A stretch of 64,000 bases of DNA from Ligula intestinalis (GCA_036362985.1 JAYGXS010000003.1:32009644-32073643), one strand, 5' to 3'; counted from the first letter of the stretch, positions 11,181-22,790 are shown. Program-made: numbers and translations. Notes: generated by a model from the letters alone, not told the origin.

Positions 11181-11637
11181 TTTACACAATAAACCACTGT
11201 TTCCAAAAAAACTCCTTCTATCGAATTATACATCTTGGGATGCCGATTTTCCAGTTCACAGCCAAATATGTGAAGTGTTTATATGGTCCTTGGGCCAGGA
11301 GTGTGGGTGTCATTAGTCATAGCGATGTTCCTTCGTCTCATGCATGCTGGCGCCAGCGTGTTGGGGATGGTGGGTCCGGCGAGCAGGGAAGAGGGGGAGG
11401 AATGTTCTCACGGTCGCCGGTTTGGGGTTCGTACATCAGTCGCGTGGCGTGTGTTTGATTACCCTCTGTGGCTTCGTACGATTTGGTTTCCGGCGGTGTG
11501 GTTTCTATTATTGGAATTATGGAGTGTGTTGAAATTGGCTTCTGTTAAAAAATTTCATTTCACTTTTATCGCACCCGAATGGGGTTCCATTGTGTTCTCC
11601 TGGGCATTTGTACCTTTTGCATTTTTTTCTATTCTAG

Positions 11638-11815
11638 GCCTTCACCTACGAGCTCTACAGAGAACAAGCCAGCTTCCGGCCTTAGAGAGAAATTATCCAA
11701 TCTGCTCGAGTCTACCACACATTCTACCTCTTCCTCATCCTCGACGACTGGTCATTACCGTACCAACTCCGCGACTCTCTCTAGAAAGGTCTTCGCATTT
11801 GCGAAACGAAGTTGA
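11638..11815 (+). CDS. RELCH: RELCH homologue, terminal exon
   Basis: A strong acceptor (TTTTTTTCTATTCTAG) precedes one base that completes the Glu codon from 8730. The frame then runs 58 codons to TGA at 11813. A Ser/Thr-rich linker surrounds GLREKLSNLLES, which fits the KTKFLNKMGQLTTS helix near the RELCH C-terminus, and the protein ends FAFAKRS where vertebrate RELCH ends NVFQRKK. Phase agreement and the basic hydrophobic tail make this the likely last coding exon. Confidence 0.78.
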
Positions 11816-12175
11816 TTTTCCTCCTCTGTCTCAGCGTACCCTCTTTTCGCCTTGCCTTTGTCTACCCATCTAATTGCTTTCGATAGGCTGTGATATCAGA
11901 TCGTGCTTTTTATTCCCTTCCGCGCCCCATCCTACCTTCTGGCACATTTTGCATCTTATTTTGATTGCACCGCCACCCTTCCCGTATTATTTTTTTTCGA
12001 TGAATTCGCCAAAATACTCAAACAAAAAATAATACTCAGCGACCTTGCTGATCTTGTCTGTTCCTTCTTCTGATTGCCGGGAACACTGCTTCCTCGAAGC
12101 TCCGGCCATAAGGCCCGAGCGCATGCTAATCTGCACGATGAGCGACACAGAATAAACCAATAGTAATCAAGCGTT
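11816..12175 (+). other. RELCH 3' UTR with AATAAA
   Basis: The sequence after the TGA is pyrimidine-rich, and AATAAA lies at 12151-12156, about 335 bases downstream. It is the first canonical polyadenylation hexamer after the stop codon. Confidence 0.5.
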
Positions 12176-12299
12176 TTCGAAGTTTTAAGTACTAAACCAG
12201 AAGTAATTACTTAGGTGGAGCAGAGAATAATCAAAGTTGTAGGGGAACGTAAGACAATCAGATCTGTCGATAGAAATTAATATGCAAGTTCTAGGACGT

Positions 12300-12835
12300 A
12301 GTTCACAAGAAGGAGATGCGATCACCGGAACACAGATTTTATTTTTCTGACGTATCGGATCCTGTCGAGAATCCCTAACCATAGGTAACGGTAGGATAAT
12401 GTAAGAAATGCGCAAATTTGGGTGACAATACTACCGTACGTGTCGGAAAACGCAGAAAATTAAACAAATTGTCCCGGTCATGGAGCAGATACCTGACATA
12501 GAATACTACTTACATACTAGTCTTCCGAATAATTTACATATCTGATTCAGATCAAGAAGATGCAATCACTGGAACAAGGATTAAATTTTCTTGATTTTTT
12601 TGATTCTGTCGGGAATCCTCAATCACAGGTAACCGTAGAATGGTTTGAGACGTGCGCAGATTGCAGTGATAGATGAATAGATTACGCGGTGTATGTATCA
12701 GCTCAATCTGTGCATGTCTCCTACCATTCTATGGTTGTCTGAGATTAAGAATTCTCCACAAAATCCGAAACGTAAAGAAAATAGAATTCTTCTTCCAGTG
12801 ATCGCGTCTTCTTGTTCTGAATCAGACATGTAAAA
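12300..12835. repeat. three PLE 3'-end copies, two inverted against one
   Basis: Copies at about 12310-12420 and 12545-12665 (minus sense) and 12700-12835 (plus sense) share the order: YYTGYGATTRAGGATTC, a stem, GAATCCGAAACGTCAG, then TTCCAGTGATCGCRTCTTCTTSTTCTGA. The second and third face each other across about 35 bases, forming a loose palindrome. A matching single copy lies at 21505-21660. The hammerhead 5' box is replaced by GTGATTGA-like sequence (see findings). Confidence 0.6.
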
Positions 12836-13028
12836 TTGTGAGGGCTATCGTTTACAGGATTCGGAAGACTAGTGAGTAATTCCGTGCAGCTGGACAGCCA
12901 TGCAGTCCATCGGATGGTGTTAAGCAGTGTTCGCATGCAGCGCACTACAATAATCACGCTATTGGACGTTGCACACCAACCAGCATCCTCATACCGTGCA
13001 GCGCCAGCCTAAAAGAGCAAAAATCAAA

Positions 13029-13136
13029 TGTGCTTTATTGCATACCGTGCGCAGATTGCTCTTGTGTATATGTTGGTCACACGGGTCGACTCCTGAGCAC
13101 CCGCATAAAGGAACATAAATTAAGAAGAATCTGTGT
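13029..13136 (+). pseudogene. PLE GIY-YIG endonuclease fragment
   Basis: The frame starting at 13031 reads VLYCIPCADCSCVYVGHTGR and goes on LLSTRIKEHK. This is the N-terminal half of a PLE GIY-YIG-type domain: the conserved C..C, VYVG in place of YIG, TGR, and R..EHK. It stops soon after and no RT is attached. It lies just downstream of the PLE 3'-end copies, so the locus is a mosaic of insertions. Confidence 0.65.
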
Positions 13137-13594
13137 CTACCACCGGAATCATAGTTTTATCAGTCTTAGCTTTCGAATTTCTACAGGAATCCAGCGTTAG
13201 AGATAGAGAACAGCAACGAATGGGGGGCTGGTTATGGCGTGAGGGCAAAACAAAAGTATCAACGTGTAGAAAATCAATAATTGTCTGGTGTGGGTGCCGA
13301 TTGGCCCACTATGATTCCGGTGATCGACACAGCTTTTTCTTCTCCATCTATGCACGTACCTGGGATGCAAACCTTTTTCTCAATTCGTGGGAACAAACAT
13401 TAGCTGTTCATCGCCGGAAACTCCTGTCTCTCGTCTGCGCACGGTGAATCTAGCGCAAGCACAGATTTAAATGGGACAACACTGAAATGGTCGCGAAAAC
13501 CAACATGAAACCGCCGCGGGTACTGCGAGTACTATCGACCACTAAGTTGACTCGAAAGACTATCTTAATCAGACATCAACGACCGCTATCTCAG

Positions 13595-13745
13595 GTTTGG
13601 TTCCGTGTGAGACGAGAAGAAGCGGGACGCCAGCTGGAAGGAATAATGTATTCTGTAAAGAAGTGGTAAAGAAGAGGTTGGGGAAAACTGGCTGCCGGAC
13701 AAGCGTGCATCCGCAGCCGCGAGGCGGCGTCGGAAGAGGGCGGAA
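13595..13745 (+). repeat. dispersed repeat, copy 1
   Basis: Shares ..TAATGTATTCTGTA..A, AACTGGCTGCCGG and CAGCCGCGAGGCGG with 62175-62310. It is unclassified. The short frames over it are unlikely to be genes. Confidence 0.5.
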
Positions 13746-14094
13746 GTCGTCACAGTATGTCATACCTGAGTCATCTTCAGGGAGATGATTGGCCAGACCG
13801 TATTGGGGGGACAGAACCTGGTGCGCATGCACCATTAGTCGCGAGAGCTGAGAGCTTGAGCGTTGCAAGCGCTGTTCCGTCGCTACAGACCTTCATGGTC
13901 GATGAAGCCCTCTTGCTCCAAAGCAGAGTCGAGACACAAACACAATGAACGTCTACCTACTACTACTATTACTAGCCGCTACGGCTGCTGTCATGAGCCA
14001 AGACATGAGGCCCAAGGCAACTCGGGACAGGTGGGTTCCGTTAGAGATCGGTGAAAGTTCATCAACGAGTGTGCATATCTCCCGACATAAACTG

Positions 14095-14345
14095 GCATGA
14101 CAACGAGCTCGTGGCTCCATGGTTAGGGCATTAGACTCTGATCAGAAGGTCGTCAGTTCGAGCCTCGGTTGGTGCATCACTTTAGGTTGAGTACGACTAG
14201 CTAACGATGGCTAGTAAATCGGAAGTGGCCATTTCAGTGCCCCTTGTCTTTGCCAGCAATGTTATCTGCTTAGTCTATTAGCCACTATGGTTGTTGTCAA
14301 GGTCCGTGAAAGGAGTCCCAAGACAGAACAGGACAAGTGATTTCC
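14095..14345 (+). repeat. tRNA-derived SINE, plus orientation
   Basis: Head with GGCTCCATGGTTAGGGCATT (A box) and CGTCAGTTCGAGCCTCGG (B box) at 14110-14175. The body contains GGCCATTTCAGTGCCCCTTG, and a second body-like segment lies at 13975-14060. It has the best preserved B box of the window. Confidence 0.75.
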
Positions 14346-15800
14346 TTTAGGGGTCGGAAAGCATAAACAAATTAGTAACAGTTCATCAAATGAATTCTTC
14401 TAGACCTAAACGTATCGGCGGAACGGAGAGTACTTTTGTAAAAAAGATTCACAAATAAAATAAAGTTTGACAAACGTGTGTTTTCGATCATTCATTATCA
14501 GGTGATTACAATAATGTAAGGAGGGATATAGTGAGCAATGTTTCAGCAAAACGACCATGAAAGAATTTCGCCGTCCGCTTCCTACCCCTGTGTGCTAAAG
14601 ACGCGCTTCCTCTTTTTAAAAACAAAGAGTCGCTTGCGATAGCCTTGGAAGGATTTCCGTTCTTAGTTCCACCTACGTATGTTTTCTTTGAGCCCGTTTT
14701 GCAAAATGCATGCTGTGGAACAAATCAAACTCCTTTGGGAATAACGCACACGCCGCTCAGTTGAACTCCCTTTAGCCTCATCTAGAATAATGAAATATTA
14801 ATGGAAAGTAGTAGCTTAGTCGTACCAGCTTTTCCTTTTCCTTAACGATAATCCTTAAACTTAGATTACTTGAGGAATGCATCAAATTTTAGTCAACGGT
14901 AATCGTTCTTTTTCTTAATATAGATTTTTCTCAACACGAATAAACTATTTATATCTTAAAGTCAAAGGCTGAACCCCAAACTTTGGATGCAACACAAGTC
15001 GTGTTTAGTCTACGAAAAGGACGTTAGCAAACCGCGTTCTCATGGCCTCGAAAGTAAACATACTGTTCAGTAAAAAATATTCTCCAAATTATCTTTAAAC
15101 ATAACGCGACCTCTTTTCGGTAGGCAAGTTATCGTTGACAGTGAAGGTCCTGGAGTTAAATAACTTACCAAATTCAAGCGGGTTGGCAGCATTAGTCATA
15201 TCAGATCCGGTGATAATTTCCCAGATATCAAGTCAGATCTATCAACTTTGCCAACCTTAATATATCAATATCATTTCAAATATGACGCCGTGGCTTCCCT
15301 TCTTCCAAAACTAATAGCAGTATTGCTAGAACAATATGGCTGATTTCGAATGATACTATGTTAAAAAAAGTTCGTGTTAGACTGACGTACAAATGGCCTC
15401 AGCTGAACTCAATACAAAAACCCTACCGCATAGTGAACTGATTAAGATCATCATTTGATTTTGTTTATAATATCTGGGAGAACGGAATCAGAAAAAACTG
15501 GCCCCAATTGTCCAAATTTCCTACTCTGATGTAAATAAAGTTGATTTTGAAATTCACCCGTATAACCATGCATCACTGTGATTAAATATTTTACTTTAAA
15601 ATTCCTTCTCAATTTTAATTCCGTAATAGGTAACTGTACTTTTTTTCTACGGTATTAGGAAGTACGCTGCTACCAGGTAAAACTTAAGGGGAGCAGGTTT
15701 ACCATCTTCAGGGTGACAGTTTGACCGTCAATTTTGACGTCAGCCCCACAGCAGATCTGCGCAAGGACGGTGGCTTGTGCATGCCTTAGTTAATAGTTGC
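14346..15800. other. AT-rich, no gene recognised
   Basis: No exon or repeat call. At 14490-14510 (minus) CCTGATAATGAATGATCGAAA is a faint hammerhead-like string without the 3' UC. Confidence 0.4.
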
Positions 15801-15804
15801 CGCG

Positions 15805-16015
15805 GATTTGCTTAGGGTTCCTAGCGAGGTGTGCTGTTGGTCCGCGTTTTGAGGGCTAGCCGCGCCAACTTCCAGCACCCTTCCCAATCTCCGGTCTCCT
15901 CGACTCTCGTATTGGCATCGGGTACAGGTGTGGAGGAAATGGGGGTAGATCCGACGAGTCTACTTGCACTATAATCCGGCCAAAGTCATCGCGTCTGCCG
16001 TCAGCAGGCTGAACC
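15805..16015 (+). repeat. composite dispersed repeat, copy 1 left part
   Basis: AGGTGTGCTGTTG, ATCTCCGGT..CTCGAC, AGGTGTGG..GGTAGATC and a CT-rich stretch recur in the same order at 59850-60060. The continuation at 17210-17520 matches 60235-60510, so the copy here was split by later PLE insertions. Confidence 0.55.
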
Positions 16016-16198
16016 CCACAGTAGATATTGTGAGAGTGACGGTCGACCTGTCGTTGGGCTTGCGCTGATAACCATTCAGGCCTCGACCTTTAGCGCACCG
16101 GAGGGTACACCCAAACGTAAGCTGTACCTCTGTAGTCAAAAATAAAATATGGGGGACCATAGTTCATGTTTTGCTCGCCGGGCTACATTTGTTGGCTT

Positions 16199-16242
16199 GC
16201 TGACGTTTCGGACAGCAGGACTGGCTGTCCTTTGACGAAGCG
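16199..16242 (-). ncRNA. hammerhead relic with perfect 7-bp stem II
   Basis: On the minus strand GGACAGC...GCTGTCC pairs perfectly, followed by GAAACGTC and AGC. The 5' box has decayed to CTTCGTCAAA. It lies 240 bases downstream (minus strand) of the GIY-YIG remnant at 16481, as expected for a PLE 3' UTR. Confidence 0.5.
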
Positions 16243-16480
16243 TATAATGATTTTAAAGTTGCGGTTGTATGTGTTGGCCTTGGGCTGATCGAGTTTTCTC
16301 CACTCGATGCTTGGCCCTCCGTGTGGATTTCACCACAGCTTGAGGACAGTGAGTGATCTGTTTTGTCCCCACGGTAGATAATGCTGGTAATCTAGCTCTC
16401 TCTCTCTCTCTTCTGGTGGTTTCGTCACAGGGCTGTCTTCGCCTGCAAATTCTCACTTCGATTTGACCGTGTCTTATCCC

Positions 16481-16585
16481 TTACTGACGTAATTGTGTAG
16501 AATTTTGTAGGCCGTGGGCAGGTCCAGATGCCTGTTGACAGAATTGATGTCTGAGTGCCATGCCTCAAGCGTCAGTCAAATTTCT
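16481..16585 (-). pseudogene. PLE GIY-YIG C-terminus remnant
   Basis: On the minus strand a frame reads EAWHSDINSVNRHLDLPTAY then KILHNYVSKG and a stop. This matches the end of the PLE endonuclease in the copy at 46985 (EAWSTDGNSGNRCVEV..., NYVQS). The same segment, with stops, recurs at 54430-54515. A (CT)n run lies in its 3' UTR at 16392. Confidence 0.6.
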
Positions 16586-17784
16586 GACGTTGACAGCGAC
16601 AACTAAATGCAGACGTATGTCCAAGAAGGACTAACAGCAACAATATACGTGTCGATTTCAGATATGGGATGGTTGCATTTCCGTATACCGAAAGGTTGCA
16701 TTGCCACACGTGTCCACATGTCCTATAGATATGGATTCAGACGAAACCTTCAAAGGTCCTGCGTCAGCGGATACTTGCAACGACAGAGGTAGCCACCATA
16801 CTGCTAACTAACCCGACTTTGTGCGCCCAGGCGGCATTTATACGGGCAGTAAAGCCCCCTTGACCCAAGACTAACCTAGCATACGTCTTCACACCTCCCA
16901 CCACGTCATATAAAGGGACGACGCAGCGACTCGAACTAATTGTTGGATCTCTTCTCCTCCTCGCGCCTTCCCTCCCCCGGTCCCCGGTCCCCGACCCCTC
17001 GATCTCTGAATCTCCTCTACCCTTTTTCACCATTGATTGGATGCTTAAACGATTGTCGCTTCACACCCTCCCCCGTCCTATTATTGCAATTGTCTGATGA
17101 TGAATAACCAAAAGCACACATTGGCCAAACTTGAATTCTTGAAAACCGCATAAGACATGTCATCGCTCACCGTATAGCTGTCTACAAAATATATTCGGTT
17201 GACATTAACTGAGAGAAAGAGATACGCTTTATTTTGTAAATATCATTCCAAAACTCCCAGCAAAAGTGGCCTTTCATTTACAAGGAATAAATACGGCGCA
17301 TAAATTCACAACGCCGGCAAAGCTTATCGTCAATGACTGCAATTGTCGACCCCGTAGATAAGTTTCCTTGGAAAATTTGACTGCTTTCAAACCAGCGCTA
17401 GCGTCGGGCACTGGTGACCTCATTGTAGTATAGATAAACGAAGAGGGATATGAATCGATTTAAAATGGGCCAAGTAGGCCAACCGACGTATATATAAGGA
17501 ATTTGACATGGGAATGAAGTAAGCTAAAATACTCGGCTCGGTTTGAAACGTTCACTTGCAACAAGCATTATAAATTCAATCGGGGCGCTTAGAAGCCGGC
17601 CATTATGTTGCCTTTCATTTACCGACAACCACAGATCAGGGCAATGCAGTTTTGGCAAAAGATATAACATTTTCTACACAAGCACGATTTATTAACTTAG
17701 GGCACTTAGTCAGGTTCTCGGCTTACAGAAGCTGGCCATTATTTAGCCTTTCCCTTGCCAAGCATTAAAGGCCAGTACAACTCA

Positions 17785-17919
17785 ATGACACAAAAAATAA
17801 CCATTGAGGCAGAGTGTTTGGACGCCTACTCCATCAAAGAGCACATTGACTCTACGGTGATCCACAAAATCCTGCATCAATATCTCCAAAACAACGCAGA
17901 ACTAGAGGGCTGTAGTTAA
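17785..17919 (+). CDS. small ORF, 44 residues
   Basis: ATG to TAA with a coding-like composition (MTQKITIEAECLDAYSIKEH..., charged, no low complexity). I do not recognise it. It ends 40 bases before the possible start exon at 17960 in another frame. It could be an upstream ORF, a retroelement scrap or chance. Confidence 0.2.
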   Translation: MTQKITIEAECLDAYSIKEHIDSTVIHKILHQYLQNNAELEGCS

Positions 17920-17959
17920 CTAACAAAAAAGGACTAGTTACCATCCGAAAACAAACTCT

Positions 17960-18028
17960 ATGGACAGGGAATCAGAGGAGCCATCTTACAGTACAACTCC
18001 CACTGAAGTTCAACTACCTTCTACCGAG
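17960..18028 (+). CDS. possible first coding exon, unknown gene
   Basis: The ATG at 17960 opens 23 codons (MDRESEEPSYSTTPTEVQLP...) and ends at ACCGAG|GTAAGT, a perfect donor, in phase 0. The phase fits the exon at 23466. Ser/Thr/Pro-rich and acidic, with no domain recognised. No promoter was identified upstream. Confidence 0.3.
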
Positions 18029-18300
18029 GTAAGTGCAAACTGTAGAGGTGCTTTGTTCACTAAACCGAAAAACTGCCAAAAGACCGATGCGCTTATGGAA
18101 GGCTGGTTCTTGCAGGATCAACGCTCAAACCCATCTACAGTCATCTTACCATCGAAGATAGATGAGTGAGGAGAGAGCAAAGATGTTTGCCTTTGCACAA
18201 GTACTCTTTCCTGCGCCAAATTTAGGAGACACACTTTCAACGTCGATACAAGCGGAAATTATAGTTTAAAAAGACAACTGAGAAGGACGAGAACTCAACT

Positions 18301-18341
18301 TGTTGGACGTTTCGGATTCACGCTCGAAGGCATCATAAAAA
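18301..18341 (-). ncRNA. hammerhead relic (PLE)
   Basis: Minus strand: TTTATGA (from CTGATGA), then TGC-TTCGAGCG-GAATCC with weak stem II, then GAAACGTC with palindromic ACGU. The 5' box is damaged. Confidence 0.4.
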
Positions 18342-18922
18342 ACAGCATCAACCCGTATCTGATAGTGACTACGAGCGTAAATCTGACGCATAAGACGAAT
18401 AAGGCTCTTGCTTCAATGGTCGCATCTACTTCTTCTCACTGTGGCTGTCACCGCATACGACCATCAAACGGTTATGGTCATCACATCGCCTCAGGATCAG
18501 GATCCTGTTTGCCCCGACAAATTATACTTCAGGTTCTATGAGGCCAGGCTTCCACCGGCCTGAATGTAAGGCTGAATAAGCTTGCTTCCTCCTGCCGCCG
18601 TTCGAATTGGAACACCTAGCTGGAGCGCTAACATATGACCCTAAAACAGTGAGCAGTCAGCAATAAAGAGGGGATACCGCGCTCTTTTACTTGCTTTCAG
18701 GCAGTGCAGGATTTGGTGATTCACGTTTTTCAACCACTAACCTTTTCAGTACTGATTTAATGTCTACAGTCGCCTGACTGGCATTTGGTCATCGTCGTCC
18801 TGCGGGTAGGTGCCCTCCTCTCGCAATATTGACCTTACCCGCAGCGCCATAATAAAACAGATAGCTAACATGAGGGTTGAGACCGCACGTATGCGTGTGT
18901 GTGTGTGCTTCTGTGAGACAGG

Positions 18923-18929
18923 TATAAAT
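18923..18929 (+). promoter_or_regulatory. TATA box of the secreted-protein gene
   Basis: TATAAAT lies 51 bases upstream of the ATG at 18980 and just after a (GT)n run. The spacing would put the transcription start near 18955 with a very short 5' UTR. Confidence 0.5.
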
Positions 18930-18979
18930 CTCTTACCGCCGCTGTTGGCATCATAAGAGAAAAAGAATCACCGTCCGAA

Positions 18980-19163
18980 ATGCACGCCTTTCTTTTTGGC
19001 CTCCTCTTCGCCTTTGCCACATCAGCTGTGGCTGTACCACAACATCCCCGATCGAATCAACCACCCAACTTTAAAGAAGTAGAATCTGTGTATCCGAAGA
19101 CAGCAGCCTTCCTTAAGGAGCAGCAGGTGAAGCGGGAAAACGTTGATGATAAATCGGTTGAAG
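18980..19163 (+). CDS. putative small secreted protein, exon 1
   Basis: The ATG follows the TATA box. Residues 1-19 (MHAFLFGLLFAFATSAVAV) form a clear signal peptide with a small-residue cleavage site, so the product should be secreted. The mature part is charged and Pro/Asn-rich at first, then helical (AAFLKEQQVKRENV). The exon ends GAAG|GCAAGT, another GC-AG donor like that of RELCH, one base into a codon. The frame stays open to 19597, but composition changes to intron-like after 19163. Not a family I recognise; tapeworm secreted micro-proteins are numerous and diverge quickly. Confidence 0.5.
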
Positions 19164-20670
19164 GCAAGTCACAGTTTTTCTGCATGTTTCTCTCAGATAC
19201 AGGCGTTGCTTTAAATATTTATTTTCTTCATTTGATAGATTTTCTAAACATAACAGAACCTTGCGCGTTCTTATGCTCACCCAACCTCATTCCTCAGCGT
19301 AGGAATTTGCAGCATGGGGCTTGGATTCTAACGATGTTTGCCCTTGAAGTTGCGGCCATATTGTACATTAGGTTGTATGAACTGGTCAGTAGGGTGCAAG
19401 TAGAAGAAGGATGGCTTATGAAGGTTTACTCCGCACATGAGACAAAAGTTGGTAAATACCGTGTTTGCTTACCGATGGAGATTGGGGGGAAAGAATTTGC
19501 CCAGTCCCTTTTCTGTCTATACTTTACTGTAAAATGTTTGATTTATCCAATAAATGAAGCATTATTCCAGCCGAATCATGTGCATTACCTAATTTGATTC
19601 AGTTGAAGTTAATTAAATTCTGCCTCTAATGTTTATCGCAAATTTTGGGCCGAGTATGGGAAAGTTTGGTCCGAATGAATTCCTGGTTTGCTAATGCATT
19701 CAAATACGTCAACATGAAAAAGACCCAGTGCATTAAAACGGTTTCGAGCACACAGAGGGGACACATCTCTAGCCCCAATGTCCTGCAATGCCGCAAGATT
19801 GAAGAAAAATGTTTCCACCCTCAGAATGCTAAATCATGCAACATTTGTATACTACTGCTTGTTAGTTGATACGTTAGCAATAGCAAGCGATTAATAACCG
19901 GAAGCTTAGTAAATACAAATCGAATAATTAAAGCAGCTCTTGGACCGAGAATGATCAGGTTATTAGTCTATATTCACCTGTTTATTTCAAAGAAAAATGC
20001 GTGGGCTTAACGGTTCGTGAAGAGGCTATTCTTTAGTCTGCTCGGATATTAATCGCTAACCTGCAGTAAACCAATTGTAAATAAGCATTATAGTCTCAAC
20101 CCGAAAGCGGTCATGAAGATTTGGCGTGAAGTTCATCGGTCGCAGCGCAATAACTGCGTCTTATTTATAAACTGTAAATAGACAGCCACTATTATACACC
20201 GAAATTGCATGATAGAGCGTACTAACAACAGGGTAACTAGCTACAAGTCCACGCAGGGTCTTCGTCAATATTCTGCCGCTGGATGACGTTTAAGGTATGG
20301 TGGCCTCATCAGTTGATATCCCCAGTGTATCTATGCAAAGTGCATACAGGAGGCACACTACCATTTACCATAGTGACAGCATAGATACTTCCTTAAAGCC
20401 CATATGCGCGTGGTTAGCTGATCTTGTGCCGCTACATGACGCGTCTGGGAGGCTTTCAGTATACAACTGGGTCCCCTTAGTCTCCCCTTTCTGTTTTCGG
20501 CTATATTAACTCCAGTTTGTATCCTGCCTTGTTGCCAGGTCGTGAATATTACGTGGTTAGTCCTCACAGGTTGATGCATTATAGCTCAAATATCCATACC
20601 GACTTGCCGACGCAGCCTAAAAAAGTTGGTACCGAAGGATTAACACAAAATTGCACATTAATTACCTCAG

Positions 20671-20771
20671 CAATTGAAAAAGACCGACTAAGAAAAGAAT
20701 TCTTTGCACACTTTCAGTCACGAATTCCATGGTATAAGGCGTCGGCAGCTGCCCCAGCATACACAAATTAG
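20671..20771 (+). CDS. putative secreted protein, last exon
   Basis: ATTACCTCAG precedes two bases that complete the codon left at 19163 (giving Ala). The frame then reads IEKDRLRKEFFAHFQSRIPW, an amphipathic basic helix, and ends ...PAYTN with TAG at 20769. Joined to 18980-19163 it gives a 94-residue preprotein. The phase match supports it; the pyrimidine tract is modest and there is no AATAAA nearby. Confidence 0.35.
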
Positions 20772-21504
20772 GATCTTTTCAATGGTGGGACGTTGTACTT
20801 GAAGTGTGTGGTATTGGAGCACTTAATGCAAACCACTAAGAAATTCAGTGTGTAGTGAAGCAGGCGCTCCATGTTTAATTGCAAGTGAGTAAACAGTCAA
20901 TATGTGGCGTGTTTTACGGCGTGAAAGACAGAAAGTAAAAAAGTCTCCTTTTGAGGCTTATTTGCAACTGTTTATGTATGTACGACCCATCTGTTTAACG
21001 TCCATACTTGTTCCTGTCGAGTAAACCGAAAAATACTTGAAAAGACACATTAGCGAGTATATGTTGCCTTTCGATAAATTCTCTTCAAGCCTTTAAGTGT
21101 ATATCATAATTAACTAAATAAAATATGCGGGTTGGTAGAAAAAATATAATGGCTTTTAGAGGAGGGGAGTGGGCAAAACTGGGGTCAGCAATTGGATCCG
21201 CGTCAGGGAGAACTGGCCGCCGAGAAAGGTAATAAGCTGCAGGTGGTTGAATTAGCAACTTTTGGCCATGGAAACCGCGGCGCCTTTGTGAAGCGCTTTT
21301 GGGCACACAGGACCGATTTGTGTTACCTGATGGCAGCCGCTTTTGCCGTAGCCAACATACGCTGTCGAAGGAATTTTTAATAGCTTGTGGCCATAGTGTA
21401 AATCACTCTGAAAGTCTCTCGGGTGTATACACAATGATCTGAGTCTGTCGTGTGTTTTAGAATGGAACTGTTAATGCTCTTTGCTTGGTCCTTCTATAAC
21501 CATA

Positions 21505-21660
21505 CACTTAGTGTAGTTTAAGTGACCTGCTTGGAGAATGTCTGCGCATGTTTTAGACTGTTCTTTGAGTACCTATGATTAAGGATTCCCGAGGGAATCC
21601 GAAACGTCAGGAACATAAAGCCCTTGTCCCAGTGATTGCATCTTCTTCTTCTTCTGAATG
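21505..21660 (+). repeat. PLE 3' end with perfect stem and CTTCTT tail
   Basis: CCTATGATTAA, GGATTCCCGAGGGAATCC (7-bp perfect hairpin), GAAACGTCAGG, then a linker and TTGTCCCAGTGATTGCATC(TTC)n. It is the tidiest member of the subfamily also found at 12300-12835. Confidence 0.65.
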
Positions 21661-22790
21661 TCTAGAGTCTTTGTAGATTTGTGTCCTTTTTTTACTTGAT
21701 AACTCTCTATTGTTTGACGGCCACTTTCGGACCATAGGCACCGTAAAACTTTCTGTAGAAAAATTAATAAGACGTAGCTTACCTCAACTTCTTCGTTCTT
21801 TCGCTTTAGATATTGAAAAACGCAATTTGAGAAGCCTTGCAGGATGAGGACTTCGTATACACTAGATGGATATCTACGAAATAAAGCATTAAATTCTCTG
21901 TGGTTAGCAAAGTGTATTCTTTATTTGTAATAAATTAAAATAAAACCTATTCTAACTGCAAGAAAAATCTGTTGTCTCTGTTTTCGTTGGAGCAAAACCT
22001 TGACACGTCACAAAACCTTTATTGATAAGTCTTTAATATTTTTGCCTTGCAAAGGACAATTCAACAATTCGGCCCCAAGTGTAACCAACACTGTTTCCTT
22101 CATAACAAGGCGTTTATAGAATTTGTAGTAGCTCGCTTATTAAATTCTGGTTCGGGGGTCAGGTTGTGCGTGGGTAGCGCAGACGGGCAGCTTAACAGAA
22201 AGAAAGCGAGGGAAACATGCTTTATTTTGAAGGAAAATACTCAAAATTTTCAGCAAAAAATGGTTCTTTTCACTGAGATCACGGGATAAGGTAATATAAA
22301 AAGCCATAGAATACTCAAAGTCAAATTTTTTTATGATATCCACACCTGTTATGGAGACAGGTCTGATTTCAAATTTCAAATTTCCGTTTCTTCCTACGTG
22401 AGGTAGCGTGCTAAGAATGTGAGCATAGAACGCTGATTTGCCGATATACAGCAAAACATATGGCGGCAGATTGGGCGCGCAGTACGGGAAGACTTCGCAG
22501 CCATTAATTTAGAATGGAGAGGATGAGCGACTTCACCAAGAATGCCACAACTTAATTGCTTGAACGTTTTAACGTGTCACTGTATCATACTATCGGCTAA
22601 AGAACATATGAAACACCGGCAGCTGAAAAGAAAAGTTTGGAAGTGCGTTTTAAAATGCACAGGTCCTTCTTAAGTGAGGCTGGAAAAAATAACTGGAGAA
22701 CAGTAAAGAATGAGAGGGAGAATGCAGGCATTTATAAATAGCTGGATAAGGACCTCGCCAAGAAGGTTATAGATATTGAATAATAGTGCT
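21661..22790. other. no gene recognised
   Basis: AT-rich. The 22140-22454 minus frame has no domain or splice context that I recognise. Confidence 0.4.

Noticed and set aside
11283..11873. 196-codon open frame overlapping the RELCH terminal exon
   Set aside because: It is in another frame, crosses the acceptor at 11637 and has no recognisable motif. The RELCH frame is supported by phase and similarity.
14110..14175. Functional tRNA gene
   Set aside because: The A and B boxes are present but the cloverleaf arms do not pair well and a SINE body follows directly; the same holds for 8950 and 8410.
14490..14510. Hammerhead-like CCTGATAATGAATGATCGAAA (minus)
   Set aside because: Stem II cannot form properly and the 3' part is missing.
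18980..19597. Single 205-codon secreted protein without intron
   Set aside because: After 19163 the translation turns hydrophobic and irregular with intron-like composition, and a consensus GC donor lies at the change.
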